The translations under genes and the position numbers were made by a program. The notes under the pieces are model-generated. The model worked only from the letters and a program-made list of their open reading frames with translations. It was not told where the DNA came from and did not search any database. Shown piece after piece: positions 21,272 through 32,032 of a stretch of DNA of 64,000 nucleotides. The number at the start of each line of letters is the position of its first letter. Within the stretch, counting starts at the first letter, position 1. The stretch spans positions 1,488,001-1,552,000 of the forward strand of contig NZ_CP104285.1 in the NCBI RefSeq assembly GCF_025244905.1. Direction: 5' to 3'. This DNA comes from Enterobacter mori. GTDB lineage: Bacteria > Pseudomonadota > Gammaproteobacteria > Enterobacterales > Enterobacteriaceae.

Positions 21272-23098
21272 ATGAATAAAAGGACGTTACTGAGTGTACT
21301 CGTTGCCGGCGCATGCGTAGCACCGTTTATGGCGCAGGCTGCCTCTCTGCAGGCGACCACCAGTGAACCATACACCATGAAAGCCAGCGATCTGGCGAAG
21401 AAAGAAAAAGAGCTGACCAGCTTCCCCCTGATGGCCTCCGTGAAAGAGACCATCAAAACGTTGGACAATGCTCAGGTAGAAATGATTGAGCCAGGCCGCG
21501 CGGCAAACCCTGACAACGTGAAGCGTGTGGAAGGGATCGTAAAGGCCAGCGACTGGGAATACCTGTTCCCGATGCGCGCGCAGTCTTACACCTACAGCAA
21601 CTTCCTGAAAGCGGTGGGCAAATTCCCGGCGCTGTGTAAGACCTACAACGACGGTCGCGACAGCGATGCCATCTGCCGTAAAGAGCTGGCAACCATGTTT
21701 GCCCACTTTGCTCAGGAAACCGGCGGCCATGAAAGCTGGCGTCCGGAAGCCGAATGGCGTCAGGCCCTGGTTCACGTGCGGGAAATGGGCTGGACCGAAG
21801 GCCAGAAGGGTGGCTATAACGGCGAATGTAACCCGGATATCTGGCAGGGGCAGACCTGGCCTTGTGGTAAAGATAAAGACGGTGACTTCCTGAGCTACTT
21901 CGGTCGCGGTGCGAAGCAGTTGTCCTATAACTACAACTACGGTCCGTTCTCTGAAGCAATGTACGGTGACGTGCGTACCCTGCTCGACAAGCCTGAGCTG
22001 GTGGCAGACACCTGGCTGAACCTGGCGAGCGCGATCTTCTTCTTCGCCTATCCGCAGCCGCCAAAACCAAGCATGCTGCAGGTTATCGACGGTACGTGGC
22101 AGCCGAACGATCACGATAAAGCCAGCGGTCTGGTGCCGGGCTTTGGCGTGACCACCCAGATCATCAACGGCGGCGTTGAGTGCGGCGGCCCGACTGAAAT
22201 TGCCCAGTCTCAGAACCGTATCAAGTATTACAAAGAGTTCGCGAATTACCTGAAAGTGCCCGTTCCGGCGAACGAGGTGCTGGGCTGCGCCAACATGAAG
22301 CAGTTCGACGAAGGCGGCGCAGGTGCGCTGAAGATTTACTGGGAGCAGGACTGGGGATGGAGCGCCGATACGCCAGACGGAAAGACCTACTCTTGCCAAC
22401 TGGTGGGCTACCAGACGCCTTTCAGCGCCTTTAAAGAGGGTGACTACAGCAAGTGTGTGCAGAAGTTCTATAACGTGAACATCGTTAACGACGATGGCTC
22501 TGCCACCACCCCGGACGAAACCCCGGTCACGCCAGCGCCGACGCCAGCAGAAGATGAAACACCGGCTCCAGCGCCAGCGCCGACGCCGGATGAAACCCCG
22601 GCTGAACCTGCTACTGTGAACCACGCTCCGGTCGCGCATATTGCGGGTCCAATCGGTGCGGTTGACGCCGGTGCGCAGGTTTCTCTGAGCGCGGAAGGGT
22701 CTACCGATGCGGATGGCAACAAGCTGACCTACACCTGGCGTTCACAGGATGGTCAGACCGTCACCGGTCAGGATAAAGCGGTTGTGACTTTCAAGGCACC
22801 AGAAGCGGCAACGGCTCAGCAAATTGAAGTCAGCCTGACTGTTAGCGATGGCGAACTGAGCAGCACCACGTCCTATCTCCTGAACGTGAAAGCGAAAGCA
22901 TCAACGCCTGCACAGGATGACGGTGCTTACCCGGCATGGAGCGCGAACAGCAAGTACAACGCAGGTGATATCGTGAACAACCACGGTAAACTGTTCCAGT
23001 GCAAACCGTTCCCGTACAGCGGCTGGTGTAACAACGCCCCGGCATACTATGAACCGGGCGCAGGTCTGGCATGGTCTGATGCCTGGACGGCATTATAA
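21272..23098 (+). CDS. Secreted GH19 chitinase with PKD-like and chitin-binding modules
   Basis: A 608-residue GH19 chitinase. It has a signal peptide (1-23, ends AQA) and a catalytic domain (about 100-395) with the first catalytic Glu at E149 in [10 protein letters not shown], plus [15 protein letters not shown] and QIINGG motifs. A Pro/Thr/Glu-rich linker (about 410-450), one PKD-like domain (about 450-545) and a C-terminal carbohydrate-binding module with aromatic residues follow. The inverting GH19 mechanism differs from the retaining GH18 enzyme encoded upstream, so the two likely attack chitin in complementary ways. Predicted T2SS cargo by architecture and neighbourhood. Confidence 0.9.
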   Translation: MNKRTLLSVLVAGACVAPFMAQAASLQATTSEPYTMKASDLAKKEKELTSFPLMASVKETIKTLDNAQVEMIEPGRAANPDNVKRVEGIVKASDWEYLFPMRAQSYTYSNFLKAVGKFPALCKTYNDGRDSDAICRKELATMFAHFAQETGGHESWRPEAEWRQALVHVREMGWTEGQKGGYNGECNPDIWQGQTWPCGKDKDGDFLSYFGRGAKQLSYNYNYGPFSEAMYGDVRTLLDKPELVADTWLNLASAIFFFAYPQPPKPSMLQVIDGTWQPNDHDKASGLVPGFGVTTQIINGGVECGGPTEIAQSQNRIKYYKEFANYLKVPVPANEVLGCANMKQFDEGGAGALKIYWEQDWGWSADTPDGKTYSCQLVGYQTPFSAFKEGDYSKCVQKFYNVNIVNDDGSATTPDETPVTPAPTPAEDETPAPAPAPTPDETPAEPATVNHAPVAHIAGPIGAVDAGAQVSLSAEGSTDADGNKLTYTWRSQDGQTVTGQDKAVVTFKAPEAATAQQIEVSLTVSDGELSSTTSYLLNVKAKASTPAQDDGAYPAWSANSKYNAGDIVNNHGKLFQCKPFPYSGWCNNAPAYYEPGAGLAWSDAWTAL

Positions 23099-23104
23099 AC
23101 AGCA

Positions 23105-23130
23105 AACGGCAACCGAAAGGTTGCCGTTTT
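23105..23130 (+). terminator. Rho-independent terminator after the GH19 chitinase gene
   Basis: A 10-bp perfect stem (AACGGCAACC / GGTTGCCGTT) with GAAA loop is followed by a short T-run. It lies 7 bp past the chitinase stop and marks the end of the island's coding part. The hairpin and the bases after it belong to a repeated module also found near 44.4-44.9 kb. Confidence 0.85.
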
Positions 23131-23140
23131 AGTGTTTGCA

Positions 23141-23184
23141 CCCTCTCCCTGTGGGAGAGGGACGGGGTGAGGGCATCAGGCCGC
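23141..23184. repeat. Palindromic intergenic repeat (CCCTCTCCCT type)
   Basis: The repeat begins CCCTCTCCCTGTGGGAGAGG and continues GGGTGAGGGCATCAGGCCGC. It recurs at 44480-44493, 44833-44857 and 44903-44946, and in inverted form at 44751-44788. It follows the terminator directly and belongs to a multicopy intergenic family. Confidence 0.75.
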
Positions 23185-23199
23185 ACTCCCTGTCTTTTT

Positions 23200-23227
23200 C
23201 CGGGTGGCGCTGCGCTTACCCGGCCTA
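23200..23227. repeat. REP-like palindrome
   Basis: An imperfect palindrome, CCGGGTGGCGCTGCG followed by CTTACCCGGCCTAC, typical of enterobacterial REP units. It lies between the convergent GH19 chitinase gene and ybjS. Confidence 0.75.
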
Positions 23228-23243
23228 CGTGAGCCTGAATCGC

Positions 23244-24257
23244 TTATCGGTGCAATTTCCCGTGATCCCGCAGCCACGCCGCCGTGCGCACAATCCCTTC
23301 ATCCAGCGTCACAACCGGTTTATACCCTAGCTCGTTCTCTGCCCGCGAAATATCCAGCGTAAAATCAAAGTTAAGCTTCGACACACCGTAATGCGTCAGC
23401 GCGGGCTCTTTGGCCGATTTACTGCCAAAACGCTCCATGCTGCGGGCAATCATGTCCAGCATCGGGTAGGGCACAGAACGGATACGGCAGTCGATCTGCA
23501 GCTCGTCAATCAGCCTTTGCACAATGCTGCGAAGCGTGCACGGTTCGCCGTTGGTGATGTTGTAGGCGCGACCGGAGATCAGCTTATCGCAGTCCGGCTG
23601 GCTTGCCAGCCACATGGCGTGAACGGCATTTTCGTAGTAGGTCATATCCACCAGCGCATCGCCGCCGCGCGGCAGCAGCACGCTGCCGTAGTGGTGCATC
23701 ATCTGCGCCAGACGCGGAATAAACACTTTGTCGTGTGGCCCGAACAGGCTCTGCGGGCGCAGCACCGTAAAACGGGTATGCGGGTTCGACTGCGCCAGCA
23801 GGTCGATCACCTCTTCGCTGGCCGCCTTGCTGCGGGCAAACTCACAGGCAAAGCGAGCCGGGCGGAAATCTTCCTGCACATCGCGATGGTGGTGATAGTC
23901 AAAATAGAGTGACGGAGAGGAGATATGAATGAAATTACGCACGCCCCAGGCAACGGCCCATTCGCCCAGGCGGCGCGTGGCGCGCACGTTGGCGAGATCG
24001 AAGGCTTCCTGGGTGCCCCACGGGGAGGTAAAACTGGAGCAGTGCCACAGTGTGTCGATACCGGCGAGCATCACTTTCGCCTGAGAGGAGACCAGCTCCG
24101 TCAGGTCGGCATGGACAAACTCTGCGCCCATTTTTTGCAGCAGCTTACCCATCGCCTCGTTGCGACCGGTAGCCCTGACGCTGATGCCTTTGTTGCGCAG
24201 AAACTCGACCGCATTTCGGCCTAAGCCGCTGGTCGCCCCGGTAACCAGTACCTTCAT
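23244..24257 (-). CDS. ybjS: NAD-dependent epimerase/dehydratase family protein YbjS
   Basis: A 337-residue extended short-chain dehydrogenase with the Rossmann motif [15 protein letters not shown] (5-19) and an active-site-like SPSLYFDY. It closely matches E. coli YbjS, whose substrate is not established to my knowledge. It is last of the same-strand series poxB-ltaE-ybjT-ybjS. The backbone resumes here after the island. Confidence 0.92.
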   Translation of the reverse strand: MKVLVTGATSGLGRNAVEFLRNKGISVRATGRNEAMGKLLQKMGAEFVHADLTELVSSQAKVMLAGIDTLWHCSSFTSPWGTQEAFDLANVRATRRLGEWAVAWGVRNFIHISSPSLYFDYHHHRDVQEDFRPARFACEFARSKAASEEVIDLLAQSNPHTRFTVLRPQSLFGPHDKVFIPRLAQMMHHYGSVLLPRGGDALVDMTYYENAVHAMWLASQPDCDKLISGRAYNITNGEPCTLRSIVQRLIDELQIDCRIRSVPYPMLDMIARSMERFGSKSAKEPALTHYGVSKLNFDFTLDISRAENELGYKPVVTLDEGIVRTAAWLRDHGKLHR

Positions 24258-24349
24258 ATCAATCCACTGTGTCGAAAAAGAATTTCGTGCGCATTCTTTC
24301 GTGAATTACGACGCTATGCAATGGGAAAGGTGAAAGAATAAGAGTTTTA

Positions 24350-25786
24350 TTAAGTTGTTTTCGTTTTTTGTTCTGCCAGTTGCGCAATACGTTTTGCCAT
24401 TCCGCGGAAGATAAACAGGTGTGCGGGGATCATCAACAGCCAGTAGAACAGACCCGGCATTCCGTGCGGATGCCACCAGGCGCGGACGTCCAGTTCCCGG
24501 TGGTCGCCTTTGTCCTTCAGCGTAAAGCAGAGCCGGCCCAGCCCTGGCGCTTTCATCCCAAACAGCAGCGCCAGCTGTTTTTCCGGCTCGACGATAATTA
24601 CCTTCCAGCTGTCTACCGTATCGCCCACCGCCAGATACGGATGCGCCGGACGGCCTTTCGCCAGCCTGTGCCCCACCAGCAGATCCATCGCCCCGCGCGT
24701 TTGCCAGAGGAGATTACCGAAGAAATAGCGTTCTTTGCCGCCAATCTGGTTCACGACCTCCCACAGCGCTGCAAGGCTGGCGGAAGACTTCACCGTGCAG
24801 CCCGCCTGTTTCGGGTAATAGCCATACTCCGGCCGCCAGCGGGCAAAGGCCTGCGCGTCGTAGCCCCAGTCGCTGGAGTTCACCAGCTGCTCTTCCTCTT
24901 TCAGCGTATTACGCACGGCATCGTCAAAGCGGATCAAATCCTGGGGAATGATCGCCCGCAGCGCGCGATCGTCCGCCAGCAGATCGTGTTTGAGTCCCTG
25001 GATCAGCGCCCTGGCGGTCGTCGGCGGCACGGAAGTGATCACATTCAAAAACCACACCGAAATCCAGCGGGTCGGGAAGGGAATGGGGATGAGCCAGCGG
25101 CGGCGTCCGCTGACGCGCATAAAATGTTCGAACTGCTCCTGATAGCTCAGCACTTCCGGGCCAGCCGCTTCCAGCACGCGGTGTTGCTCCGCCGGGTGAT
25201 CCAGCAGCGCCACCAGGTAATGCAGCAGGTTCTCCAGCGCAATCGGCGTGGTGCGCGAACGGACCCAGCGCGGCGGCGTGAGTACCGGCAGGTTGTAGAC
25301 CATATCGCGCATCACTTCGAAGGCGGCTGAACCCGCGCCAACGATGATCCCGGCGCGCAGTTCGGTGACGGGGATATTGGCACCGCGCAGCGTATCGGCC
25401 GTCAGCTGGCGGGCACGCAGATGATCGGACTGCTCGCTTTCGGGGGCCTGGAGCGAGCTTAAAAAAATCACCTGCTTCACCGGCGTTTGCAGCAGGGCAT
25501 CGCGGACGTTCATCGCCACCTGCCGCTCGTGGGCGATAAAATCTCCGCCTTCGCCCATGCTGTGCACCAGGTAGTAAAGCGTGTCGACCCCTTCCAGCAG
25601 CGCGGGAAGTTCCTTCGGCCAGTTGAGGTCAACGCTATGGCAGGTGACGCCAGGCAAGCTGAGCTTTTGCAGGCGTTCGGTGTTGCGTGCCGCAGCCAGC
25701 ACCTGGTGTCCCTGCTGGCTTAGCGCCGCGGTGAGATGCTGACCGATATACCCGCTGGCGCCGAGCACCAGAATGCGTTGCGGCAC
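24350..25786 (-). CDS. ybjT: NAD(P)-binding protein YbjT (DUF2867 family)
   Basis: A 478-residue protein with an N-terminal Rossmann fold ([13 protein letters not shown], 5-17) fused to a C-terminal DUF2867 domain (about 330-470). It ends in a hydrophobic stretch ([16 protein letters not shown]) that may touch the membrane. Orthologue of E. coli YbjT; its physiological role is unproven. It lies 10 bp after ltaE, suggesting cotranscription. Confidence 0.9.
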   Translation of the reverse strand: MPQRILVLGASGYIGQHLTAALSQQGHQVLAAARNTERLQKLSLPGVTCHSVDLNWPKELPALLEGVDTLYYLVHSMGEGGDFIAHERQVAMNVRDALLQTPVKQVIFLSSLQAPESEQSDHLRARQLTADTLRGANIPVTELRAGIIVGAGSAAFEVMRDMVYNLPVLTPPRWVRSRTTPIALENLLHYLVALLDHPAEQHRVLEAAGPEVLSYQEQFEHFMRVSGRRRWLIPIPFPTRWISVWFLNVITSVPPTTARALIQGLKHDLLADDRALRAIIPQDLIRFDDAVRNTLKEEEQLVNSSDWGYDAQAFARWRPEYGYYPKQAGCTVKSSASLAALWEVVNQIGGKERYFFGNLLWQTRGAMDLLVGHRLAKGRPAHPYLAVGDTVDSWKVIIVEPEKQLALLFGMKAPGLGRLCFTLKDKGDHRELDVRAWWHPHGMPGLFYWLLMIPAHLFIFRGMAKRIAQLAEQKTKTT

Positions 25787-25796
25787 GTGCTGCTCC

Positions 25797-26798
25797 TTAG
25801 CGCTGTAAAAACGCCTGCCAGTGTTTCACCACGTCCGCCAGCTGTTCGCGGCTCACGTCGAGGTGCATCACCAGACGCACGACAGGTGAGGCGTTGATCA
25901 GCACGCCACGGGATTTCATAAAGTCGCCCAACGCGGCGGCGTGCTCGTCACCGACGCGCACGAACAGCATGTTGGTGTCGTGGCGCATCACGTCGGCGCC
26001 AATTTCGCGCAGCTGCGCCGCCATCCACGCGGCGTTGTCGTGATCGTCCTTCAGGCGCGCCACGTTGTTTTTCAGGGCATACAGCCCGGCCGCCGCCAGA
26101 ATACCCGCCTGACGCATGCCGCCGCCGGTCATTTTACGCCAGCGGTTGGCGCGCTTAATGTAGTCCGCATTGCCGACCAGCAGAGAACCCACCGGCGTGC
26201 CCAGACCTTTAGAGAGGCAAATGGTGAACGAGTCGCAATATTGCGTAATCTCTTTCAGCTCGCAGCCGTATGCCACCACGGCGTTAAAGATACGCGCGCC
26301 GTCCACGTGCAGGCCCAGCTTACGTTCACGGGTGAATTCCCACGCTGCTTTCAGGTATTCGCGCGGCAGCACTTTACCGTTATGGGTGTTTTCGAGGCTG
26401 AGCAGCCTGGTGCGGGCGAAGTGAATATCGTCAGCTTTGATTTTCGCGGCGACCTTATCGAGCGGCAGGGAGCCGTCCGGCGCGGCGTCAATCGGCTGCG
26501 GCTGAATGCTGCCGAGCACCGCTGCGCCGCCGGCTTCGTAGAGATAGTTATGCGCGCCCTGGCCGACGATATACTCTTCACCGCGCTCGCAGTGGCTGAG
26601 CAGCGCCACCAGGTTAGCCTGCGTTCCGGTGGGCAGGAACAGGGCGGCCTCCTTACCGCTCAGCTCAGCCGCGTAGCGCTGCAGTTCGTTGACCGTCGGG
26701 TCATCGCCGTAGACGTCGTCCCCGACCGGGGCGGCCATCATCTCTTCGAGCATGGCGCGGCTCGGGCGGGTTACGGTATCACTGCGTAAATCGATCAT
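25797..26798 (-). CDS. ltaE: Low-specificity L-threonine aldolase
   Basis: PLP enzyme cleaving L-threonine or L-allo-threonine to glycine and acetaldehyde. The 333 residues (E. coli length) include [13 protein letters not shown] at the start and the PLP-lysine segment [15 protein letters not shown] (lysine near 197). It follows poxB by 38 bp and precedes ybjT. Confidence 0.95.
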   Translation of the reverse strand: MIDLRSDTVTRPSRAMLEEMMAAPVGDDVYGDDPTVNELQRYAAELSGKEAALFLPTGTQANLVALLSHCERGEEYIVGQGAHNYLYEAGGAAVLGSIQPQPIDAAPDGSLPLDKVAAKIKADDIHFARTRLLSLENTHNGKVLPREYLKAAWEFTRERKLGLHVDGARIFNAVVAYGCELKEITQYCDSFTICLSKGLGTPVGSLLVGNADYIKRANRWRKMTGGGMRQAGILAAAGLYALKNNVARLKDDHDNAAWMAAQLREIGADVMRHDTNMLFVRVGDEHAAALGDFMKSRGVLINASPVVRLVMHLDVSREQLADVVKHWQAFLQR

Positions 26799-26836
26799 GG
26801 CATGTCCTTATTATTTAAAAGGCGATGCCAGATGTT

Positions 26837-28555
26837 TTACCTGAGCCAGTTGGTTTTTGCCAGTTCGATCACTTCGTCGCCGCGCCCGCTGATGATCGCG
26901 CGCAGCATATACAGGCTAAAGCCTTTGGCCTGTTCCAGCTTGATCTGCGGCGGGATCGCCAGCTCCTCTTTGGCGACGACGACATCCACCAGCACCGGAC
27001 CGTCAATGGAGAAGGCGCGCTGCAGGGCTTCATCCACCTCTGAGGCTTTCTCCACGCGAATACCGGTGATGCCGCAGGCCTCGGCGATGCGCGCGAAGTT
27101 GGTGTCGTGCAGCTCGGTGCCGTCCGTGAGGTAGCCTCCGGCCTTCATCTCCATCGCCACAAAGCCCAGCACGCTATTGTTAAAGACCACGATTTTCAGC
27201 GGGAGCTTCATCTGCACCACCGACAGGAAATCCCCCATCAGCATGCTGAACCCGCCGTCGCCGCACATCGCCACCACCTGACGCTCCGGCGCTGTCGCTT
27301 TTGCGCCCAGCGCCTGCGGCATGGCGTTGGCCATCGAGCCGTGGTTGAACGAGCCAAGCAGGCGGCGTTTGCCGTTCATCTTCAGGTAGCGGGCCGCCCA
27401 GACGGTGGGCGTGCCGACATCGCAGGTAAAGATGGCGTCGTCGTCCGCGAAATGACTGATCTGCTGAGCCAGATACTGCGGGTGAATGGCTTTGTCGCTC
27501 GGTTTGGCGAGGTCATCCAGCCCCTTGCGGGCATCGCGATAGTCGCTCAACGCCTTATCAAGGAACTTGCGATCGGTTTTCTCTTCCAGCAGCGGCAGCA
27601 GGGCGGCAAGGGTCGATTTGATGTCGCCCACCAGCGCCATATCGACCTTGCTGTGCGCGCCGATGCTGGCCGGGTTGATATCAATCTGAATAATTTTCGC
27701 ATCCGCCGGGTAGAACGGACGATACGGGAACTGGGTGCCGAGCAGGATCAGCGTGTCGGCATTCATCATGGTGTGGAAACCGCTGGAGAAACCGATCAGA
27801 CCGGTCATTCCCACGTCGTAAGGGTTGTCGTACTCGACGTGCTCTTTGCCGCGCAGGGCGTGGACAATCGGCGCTTTCAGCTTCCCGGCAAATTCGAGCA
27901 GCTCTTTATGCGCGCCCGCGCAGCCGCTGCCGCACATCAGGGCGATATTGCTGGAGTAACGCAGCAGCTGCGCCAGCTTTTTCAGCTCCTCTTCAGCAGG
28001 CGTTACCACGGGCTGTGGGGCATGATACCAGTGGGTGCTGGCCCCTTCAGGCGCGGCCTTGAGGGCCACATCGCCCGGGATAACGACCACAGAAACCCCG
28101 CGGTTCAGCACGGCTTTACGCATGGCAATCGCCAGCACCTGCGGGATCTGCTCCGGGGATGAAACCAGCTCGCAGTAGTGGCTGCATTCACGGAACAGCT
28201 CCTGCGGATGCGTTTCCTGAAAATAGCCGCTGCCGATTTCGGAAGAGGGGATATGGGCGGCGATGGCCAGCACCGGTACGTGATTGCGGTGGCAGTCGAA
28301 GAGACCATTGATCAAGTGCAGGTTACCTGGTCCGCAGGATCCGGCGCAGACGGCCAGTTCCCCCGTAAGCTGTGCTTCCGCGCCTGCGGCGAAGGCGGCA
28401 ACCTCTTCATGGCGGGTGGGCATCCATTCGATGGTCTTCATCTTGTTGAGGCTGTCGCTAAGCCCGTTTAGGGAATCGCCTGTTACGCCCCAGATACGCT
28501 TTACGCCAGCCTGTTCGAGGGTTTTCGCTATGTATGCAGCCACGGTTTGTTTCAT
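26837..28555 (-). CDS. poxB: Pyruvate dehydrogenase (quinone), pyruvate oxidase PoxB
   Basis: Peripheral membrane flavoenzyme that converts pyruvate to acetate and CO2, passing electrons to ubiquinone; used in stationary phase. The 572 residues equal the E. coli length, with the TPP-binding motif [12 protein letters not shown] (about 433-444) and a C-terminal membrane-binding helix. In E. coli it is RpoS-dependent. Here it is divergent from a DoxX-family gene rather than directly following hcr. Confidence 0.95.
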   Translation of the reverse strand: MKQTVAAYIAKTLEQAGVKRIWGVTGDSLNGLSDSLNKMKTIEWMPTRHEEVAAFAAGAEAQLTGELAVCAGSCGPGNLHLINGLFDCHRNHVPVLAIAAHIPSSEIGSGYFQETHPQELFRECSHYCELVSSPEQIPQVLAIAMRKAVLNRGVSVVVIPGDVALKAAPEGASTHWYHAPQPVVTPAEEELKKLAQLLRYSSNIALMCGSGCAGAHKELLEFAGKLKAPIVHALRGKEHVEYDNPYDVGMTGLIGFSSGFHTMMNADTLILLGTQFPYRPFYPADAKIIQIDINPASIGAHSKVDMALVGDIKSTLAALLPLLEEKTDRKFLDKALSDYRDARKGLDDLAKPSDKAIHPQYLAQQISHFADDDAIFTCDVGTPTVWAARYLKMNGKRRLLGSFNHGSMANAMPQALGAKATAPERQVVAMCGDGGFSMLMGDFLSVVQMKLPLKIVVFNNSVLGFVAMEMKAGGYLTDGTELHDTNFARIAEACGITGIRVEKASEVDEALQRAFSIDGPVLVDVVVAKEELAIPPQIKLEQAKGFSLYMLRAIISGRGDEVIELAKTNWLR

Positions 28556-28706
28556 GGGTGTCCTTCTCCTTTTTGTGATATCGCTTACAAGCTTAGAAGA
28601 AAGTCTCCGTATTGCCCGTCCAATCCCCCCAATTAAAAGGTGCTTTTCATGCGCAACGCTTCGGCATAATCTGGTGATACCTCAGTGAAAACAGGAATCA
28701 TTTCAA

Positions 28707-29141
28707 ATGGTTAAATCATTGTTAATTGCTGTTAATGAAAAGCTATCGTGCGACGATCTTGGCAAACTCTTGTTACGACTTGCCGTCGGCGGGCTGATGC
28801 TGTTTCACGGGTTGCATAAGCTTTTTGGTGGCGTGGGGTTCATCAGCGGCATGCTGGTGGAAAAGGGGTTGCCGGGGTTTATCGCCTACGGCGTATTGAT
28901 TGGCGAAGTGGTGGCCCCGATCCTGATTATTGTCGGGCTCTTCACACGCCCGGCCGCGCTGGTGCTGGCGTTTACGATGATTGTGGCGTGGCTGATGGTG
29001 GGAACGAGTGAAACGTTCGCTCTCGATAAGGTTGGGGCATGGGCGATTGAAAGCCTGGTGTACTTCTTTATTGGCTCGCTGGCAGTCGCGTTTTTAGGGG
29101 CAGGGCGGTTTGCGGTAGGGAAAGCGCCGGCGTGGCGGTGA
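28707..29141 (+). CDS. DoxX family membrane protein
   Basis: A 144-residue integral membrane protein of the DoxX family with four predicted helices. The signature LLLRLAVGGLMLFHGLHKLF spans about 21-40, and GLFTRPAALVLAFTM follows. DoxX proteins are linked to quinone or thiol redox and stress functions, but the role here is unknown. It lies between divergent poxB and convergent hcr, a position where E. coli K-12 has no gene. Confidence 0.85.
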   Translation: MVKSLLIAVNEKLSCDDLGKLLLRLAVGGLMLFHGLHKLFGGVGFISGMLVEKGLPGFIAYGVLIGEVVAPILIIVGLFTRPAALVLAFTMIVAWLMVGTSETFALDKVGAWAIESLVYFFIGSLAVAFLGAGRFAVGKAPAWR

Positions 29142-29152
29142 GGATAACAAAA

Positions 29153-29233
29153 GCCCGGTGGCGCTAGCGCTTACCGGGCCTACGAAGAGCAAACCTGTAC
29201 AAAGTAGGCCGGGTAAACGCAGTGCCACCCGGC
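29153..29233. repeat. BIME: two inverted REP units between the DoxX gene and hcr
   Basis: One REP (GCCCGGTGGCGCTAGC through TTACCGGGCCTAC, 29153-29183) faces a second (GTAGGCCGGGTAAACGC through GCCACCCGGC, 29204-29233). The pair separates two convergent genes and could limit readthrough from both sides. Confidence 0.85.
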
Positions 29234-29256
29234 AAAGAAGGGGGCACCGCAGCGGA

Positions 29257-30225
29257 TTACGCCAGCACCAGATCCCCCTGCGGATGACAGGAACATGCCA
29301 GCACATAGCCCTCGGCAATTTCCGCGTCGGTCAGCGTCATGGTGCTGGTGACGCTATACTCCCCGGAAATCACCTTCGTCTTACAGCAGCCGCACACGCC
29401 CGCACGACAGGCCGCCACTACCGGCACCTTGTTGCTTTCCAGCGCCTCCAGCAGCGTGGTGCCCACGCGGCCAAAGAAGGTCTGCGCAGGCTGCAGTTTG
29501 GTGAACTTAACGCCGCTGGTTGCCGCTTCCGCCACCGGCGTGAAGAACTGCTCTTTGAAGAAGCGGGTCACGCCAAGCGCTTTCACCTCTTTTTCGACGA
29601 TATCCATGTAAGGCGCCGGGCCGCAGGTCATCACGGTGCGGTTCGCCATATCCGGCACGCTTTGCAGCAGCTCGCGGCTCAGGCGACCGGGCACAAAGCC
29701 GTGGGTCGCGTTGTGCTCAGCCACCAGCGTCACCGGATAATTACGCCACTCCTCGGCAAAAATGACATCTTCCGGTGAACGCACGCTGAAGATCACCTGC
29801 ACGTCGGCCTGTGGGCGGTTCTTCGCCAGCCAGCGGCGCATCGACATAATCGGCGTTACGCCACACCCCGCCGCCAGCAGCAGGAACTTATCGTCTGCTT
29901 TATCGTCACAGGTGAAATCCCCCTGCGCGTCAGACAGCCAGATATAATCCCCGCGCTTCACGTCCCGCGTCAGCCACTGCGAGCCCGCGCCGTCGTCAAT
30001 GCGGCGGACGGTGAGCGTAATGTACTCGCTCACGCCTGGCGTTGAGGAGATCGTGTAGGCGCGCAGGGTGTCCGCGGAATGGCGAACGCTGACCAGCGCA
30101 TACTGGCCTGCACGGTACGGATAATAGTCATGGCACAGCAGTGACAGCGTCCACACATCCGGCGTCTCCTGATGGATGTGATGAACCTGCATCCGCCACG
30201 GACATTGTGAGGTTGGCATGGTCAT
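29257..30225 (-). CDS. hcr: NADH oxidoreductase Hcr
   Basis: FAD and [2Fe-2S] protein that passes electrons from NADH to Hcp. The 322 residues (E. coli length) contain a flavodoxin-reductase-like domain with RAYTIS and GCGVTPIMS motifs and a C-terminal plant-type ferredoxin domain with CRAGVCGCC. It starts 10 bp after hcp, as an operon. Confidence 0.95.
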   Translation of the reverse strand: MTMPTSQCPWRMQVHHIHQETPDVWTLSLLCHDYYPYRAGQYALVSVRHSADTLRAYTISSTPGVSEYITLTVRRIDDGAGSQWLTRDVKRGDYIWLSDAQGDFTCDDKADDKFLLLAAGCGVTPIMSMRRWLAKNRPQADVQVIFSVRSPEDVIFAEEWRNYPVTLVAEHNATHGFVPGRLSRELLQSVPDMANRTVMTCGPAPYMDIVEKEVKALGVTRFFKEQFFTPVAEAATSGVKFTKLQPAQTFFGRVGTTLLEALESNKVPVVAACRAGVCGCCKTKVISGEYSVTSTMTLTDAEIAEGYVLACSCHPQGDLVLA

Positions 30226-30235
30226 GAATTACTCC

Positions 30236-31888
30236 TTACGCGCTCAGCAGCTGCTTCATGTCATCTTCAACGTTGGTCACGGAACGCAGACCGAATTTCT
30301 CGTTCAGCACCGCCAGCAGGTCCGGCGTCAGGAAGCCAGGCGCGGTTGGGCCGGTCACGATGTTGGTCACGCCCAATGAAAGCAGGGTCAGCAGGATGAC
30401 AATCGCTTTCTGCTCGAACCAGGAGAGCACCAGCGACAGCGGCAGATCGTTCACGCCGCAGCCCAGTTTCTCCGCCAGGGTGACCGCCAGAATGATGGCC
30501 GAGTAAGCATCGTTACACTGGCCCGCATCGATCAGGCGCGGCAGACCTTCGATGTCGCCGAAGTCCAGCTTGTTGAAACGGTATTTGCCGCACGCAAGCG
30601 TCAGGATCAGGCAGTCTTCCGGCACGCGGGTGGCGAAATCGGTGAAGTAGTTACGCTCGCCGCGCGCGCCGTCGCAGCCGCCAACGAGGAAGATGTGGCG
30701 CAGCTTTTCACGGCTGACGAGATCGATCAGCGAATCAGCGGCGCCCAGCAGGGTCTCGCGACCAAAGCCGACGGTGATCAGGTGTGGAATTTCGCTGTAC
30801 GGGAAGCCCGCCATCTGCTGTGCCTGGGCGATAACCGGACCGAAATCGTCACCTTCAAGATGGCTCACGCCCGGCCAGCCGACGATGCTGCGGGTCCAGA
30901 TGCGGTCGTCATACGCGCCCACGGTAGGGTCGATGATGCAGTTTGAGGTCATCACGATAGGGCCCGGGAAGCGAGCGAACTCCACCTGCTGGTTCTGCCA
31001 GCCGCTGCCGTAGTTACCGATCAGATGCTTAAATTTACGCAGCTCCGGGTAGCCGTGCGCCGGCAGCATTTCGCCGTGGGTATAGACGTTAACGCCGGTG
31101 CCTTCGGTCTGCTTCAGCAGGTTGAAGAGATCTTTCAGGTCGTGACCGGAAATCAGGATGCACTTACCTTCGGTCGCCTTGACGTTGACCTGCGTTGGCG
31201 TTGGGTGGCCGTAGGTGCTGGTTTCACCGGCATCCAGAATGCTCATCACGCGGAAGTTCATCTGGCCGATTTCCATCGCGCATTCCAGCAGCGCGTTCAT
31301 ATCGGCAGGCCAGGTGCCCAGCCACGCCATGATTTTGTGGTACTGGGCGTAGATGTCGTTGTCGTACTGACCGAGCACATGCGCGTGTTCCATATAGGCC
31401 GCAGCGCCTTTCAGGCCGTACAGGCACAGCAGGCGCAGGCCGAGAATGTTCTCGCCAATCGCCGCTTTGTCTTTATTCGGGGTGAATTCTGCTGCCTGAC
31501 GCTGGAGGTCGCCCAGATCGTCGCTCACCAGCTGCAGTTCAGACATCGGGTTTTCCACGCGGGCGCTGGCATCAGCCTTCAGGCACTGCGCTTTCAGCGC
31601 TTCACGCAGGGCAATCGCTTCGCGGGCATAACCTACAATGCGCGGAGAGTCGAAGTTAACGTTGGTCAGCGTGGAGAAGAAAGCGCGAGGGGCGAAGTTG
31701 TCTACATAGTGGTCGACAATGCCGTATTCACGGGCCTTGAACGCCCAGGCGGAAAGGCCTTGCAGGGCAGCAATCAGCAGATCCTGCAGGTCAGATGTTT
31801 CTGCGGTTTTGCCGCACATACCCTGTGCGTAGGAGCAGCCATTGCCTGCCGGGGTACGGATGGTTTGTTCACATTGCACACAAAACAT
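30236..31888 (-). CDS. hcp: Hybrid-cluster protein, NO reductase Hcp
   Basis: Anaerobic nitric-oxide reductase (historically hydroxylamine reductase) with a hybrid iron-sulfur-oxygen cluster. The 550 residues equal the E. coli length. The N-terminal cluster cysteines C3, C6, C18 and C25 are present, followed by family motifs such as [16 protein letters not shown]. An in-frame GTG two codons upstream is possible, but the ATG at 31888 has the better-placed AGGTG ribosome site. A candidate NsrR operator precedes it. Confidence 0.95.
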   Translation of the reverse strand: MFCVQCEQTIRTPAGNGCSYAQGMCGKTAETSDLQDLLIAALQGLSAWAFKAREYGIVDHYVDNFAPRAFFSTLTNVNFDSPRIVGYAREAIALREALKAQCLKADASARVENPMSELQLVSDDLGDLQRQAAEFTPNKDKAAIGENILGLRLLCLYGLKGAAAYMEHAHVLGQYDNDIYAQYHKIMAWLGTWPADMNALLECAMEIGQMNFRVMSILDAGETSTYGHPTPTQVNVKATEGKCILISGHDLKDLFNLLKQTEGTGVNVYTHGEMLPAHGYPELRKFKHLIGNYGSGWQNQQVEFARFPGPIVMTSNCIIDPTVGAYDDRIWTRSIVGWPGVSHLEGDDFGPVIAQAQQMAGFPYSEIPHLITVGFGRETLLGAADSLIDLVSREKLRHIFLVGGCDGARGERNYFTDFATRVPEDCLILTLACGKYRFNKLDFGDIEGLPRLIDAGQCNDAYSAIILAVTLAEKLGCGVNDLPLSLVLSWFEQKAIVILLTLLSLGVTNIVTGPTAPGFLTPDLLAVLNEKFGLRSVTNVEDDMKQLLSA

Positions 31889-31902
31889 AATCACACCTGT
31901 TA

Positions 31903-31925
31903 AAGTTATATTTGATATACATGTT
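31903..31925 (-). promoter_or_regulatory. Candidate NsrR operator for hcp-hcr
   Basis: This 23-bp near-palindrome begins AAGTTATATTTG and ends ATACATGTT. By my count it matches about 16 of 22 specified positions of the known NsrR consensus (AAGATGCATTT and its mirror). It lies 15 bp upstream of the hcp start. hcp is a leading NsrR target in E. coli, so NO-relieved repression is expected. Confidence 0.6.
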
Positions 31926-32032
31926 TAAGGTTATGCCTGTGCCAGAACGGTGAAAAGGGCTTTCTGCTACAAAATAGAGGGAGATTGATTTAGCGCAATT
32001 TTGGCGGCAGGGAACCTACCGCCAAAGAAGTA

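Noticed and set aside
24350..26798. Large antisense frames across ybjT and ltaE
   Set aside because: They show no family motifs and lie wholly within recognised genes on the opposite strand.
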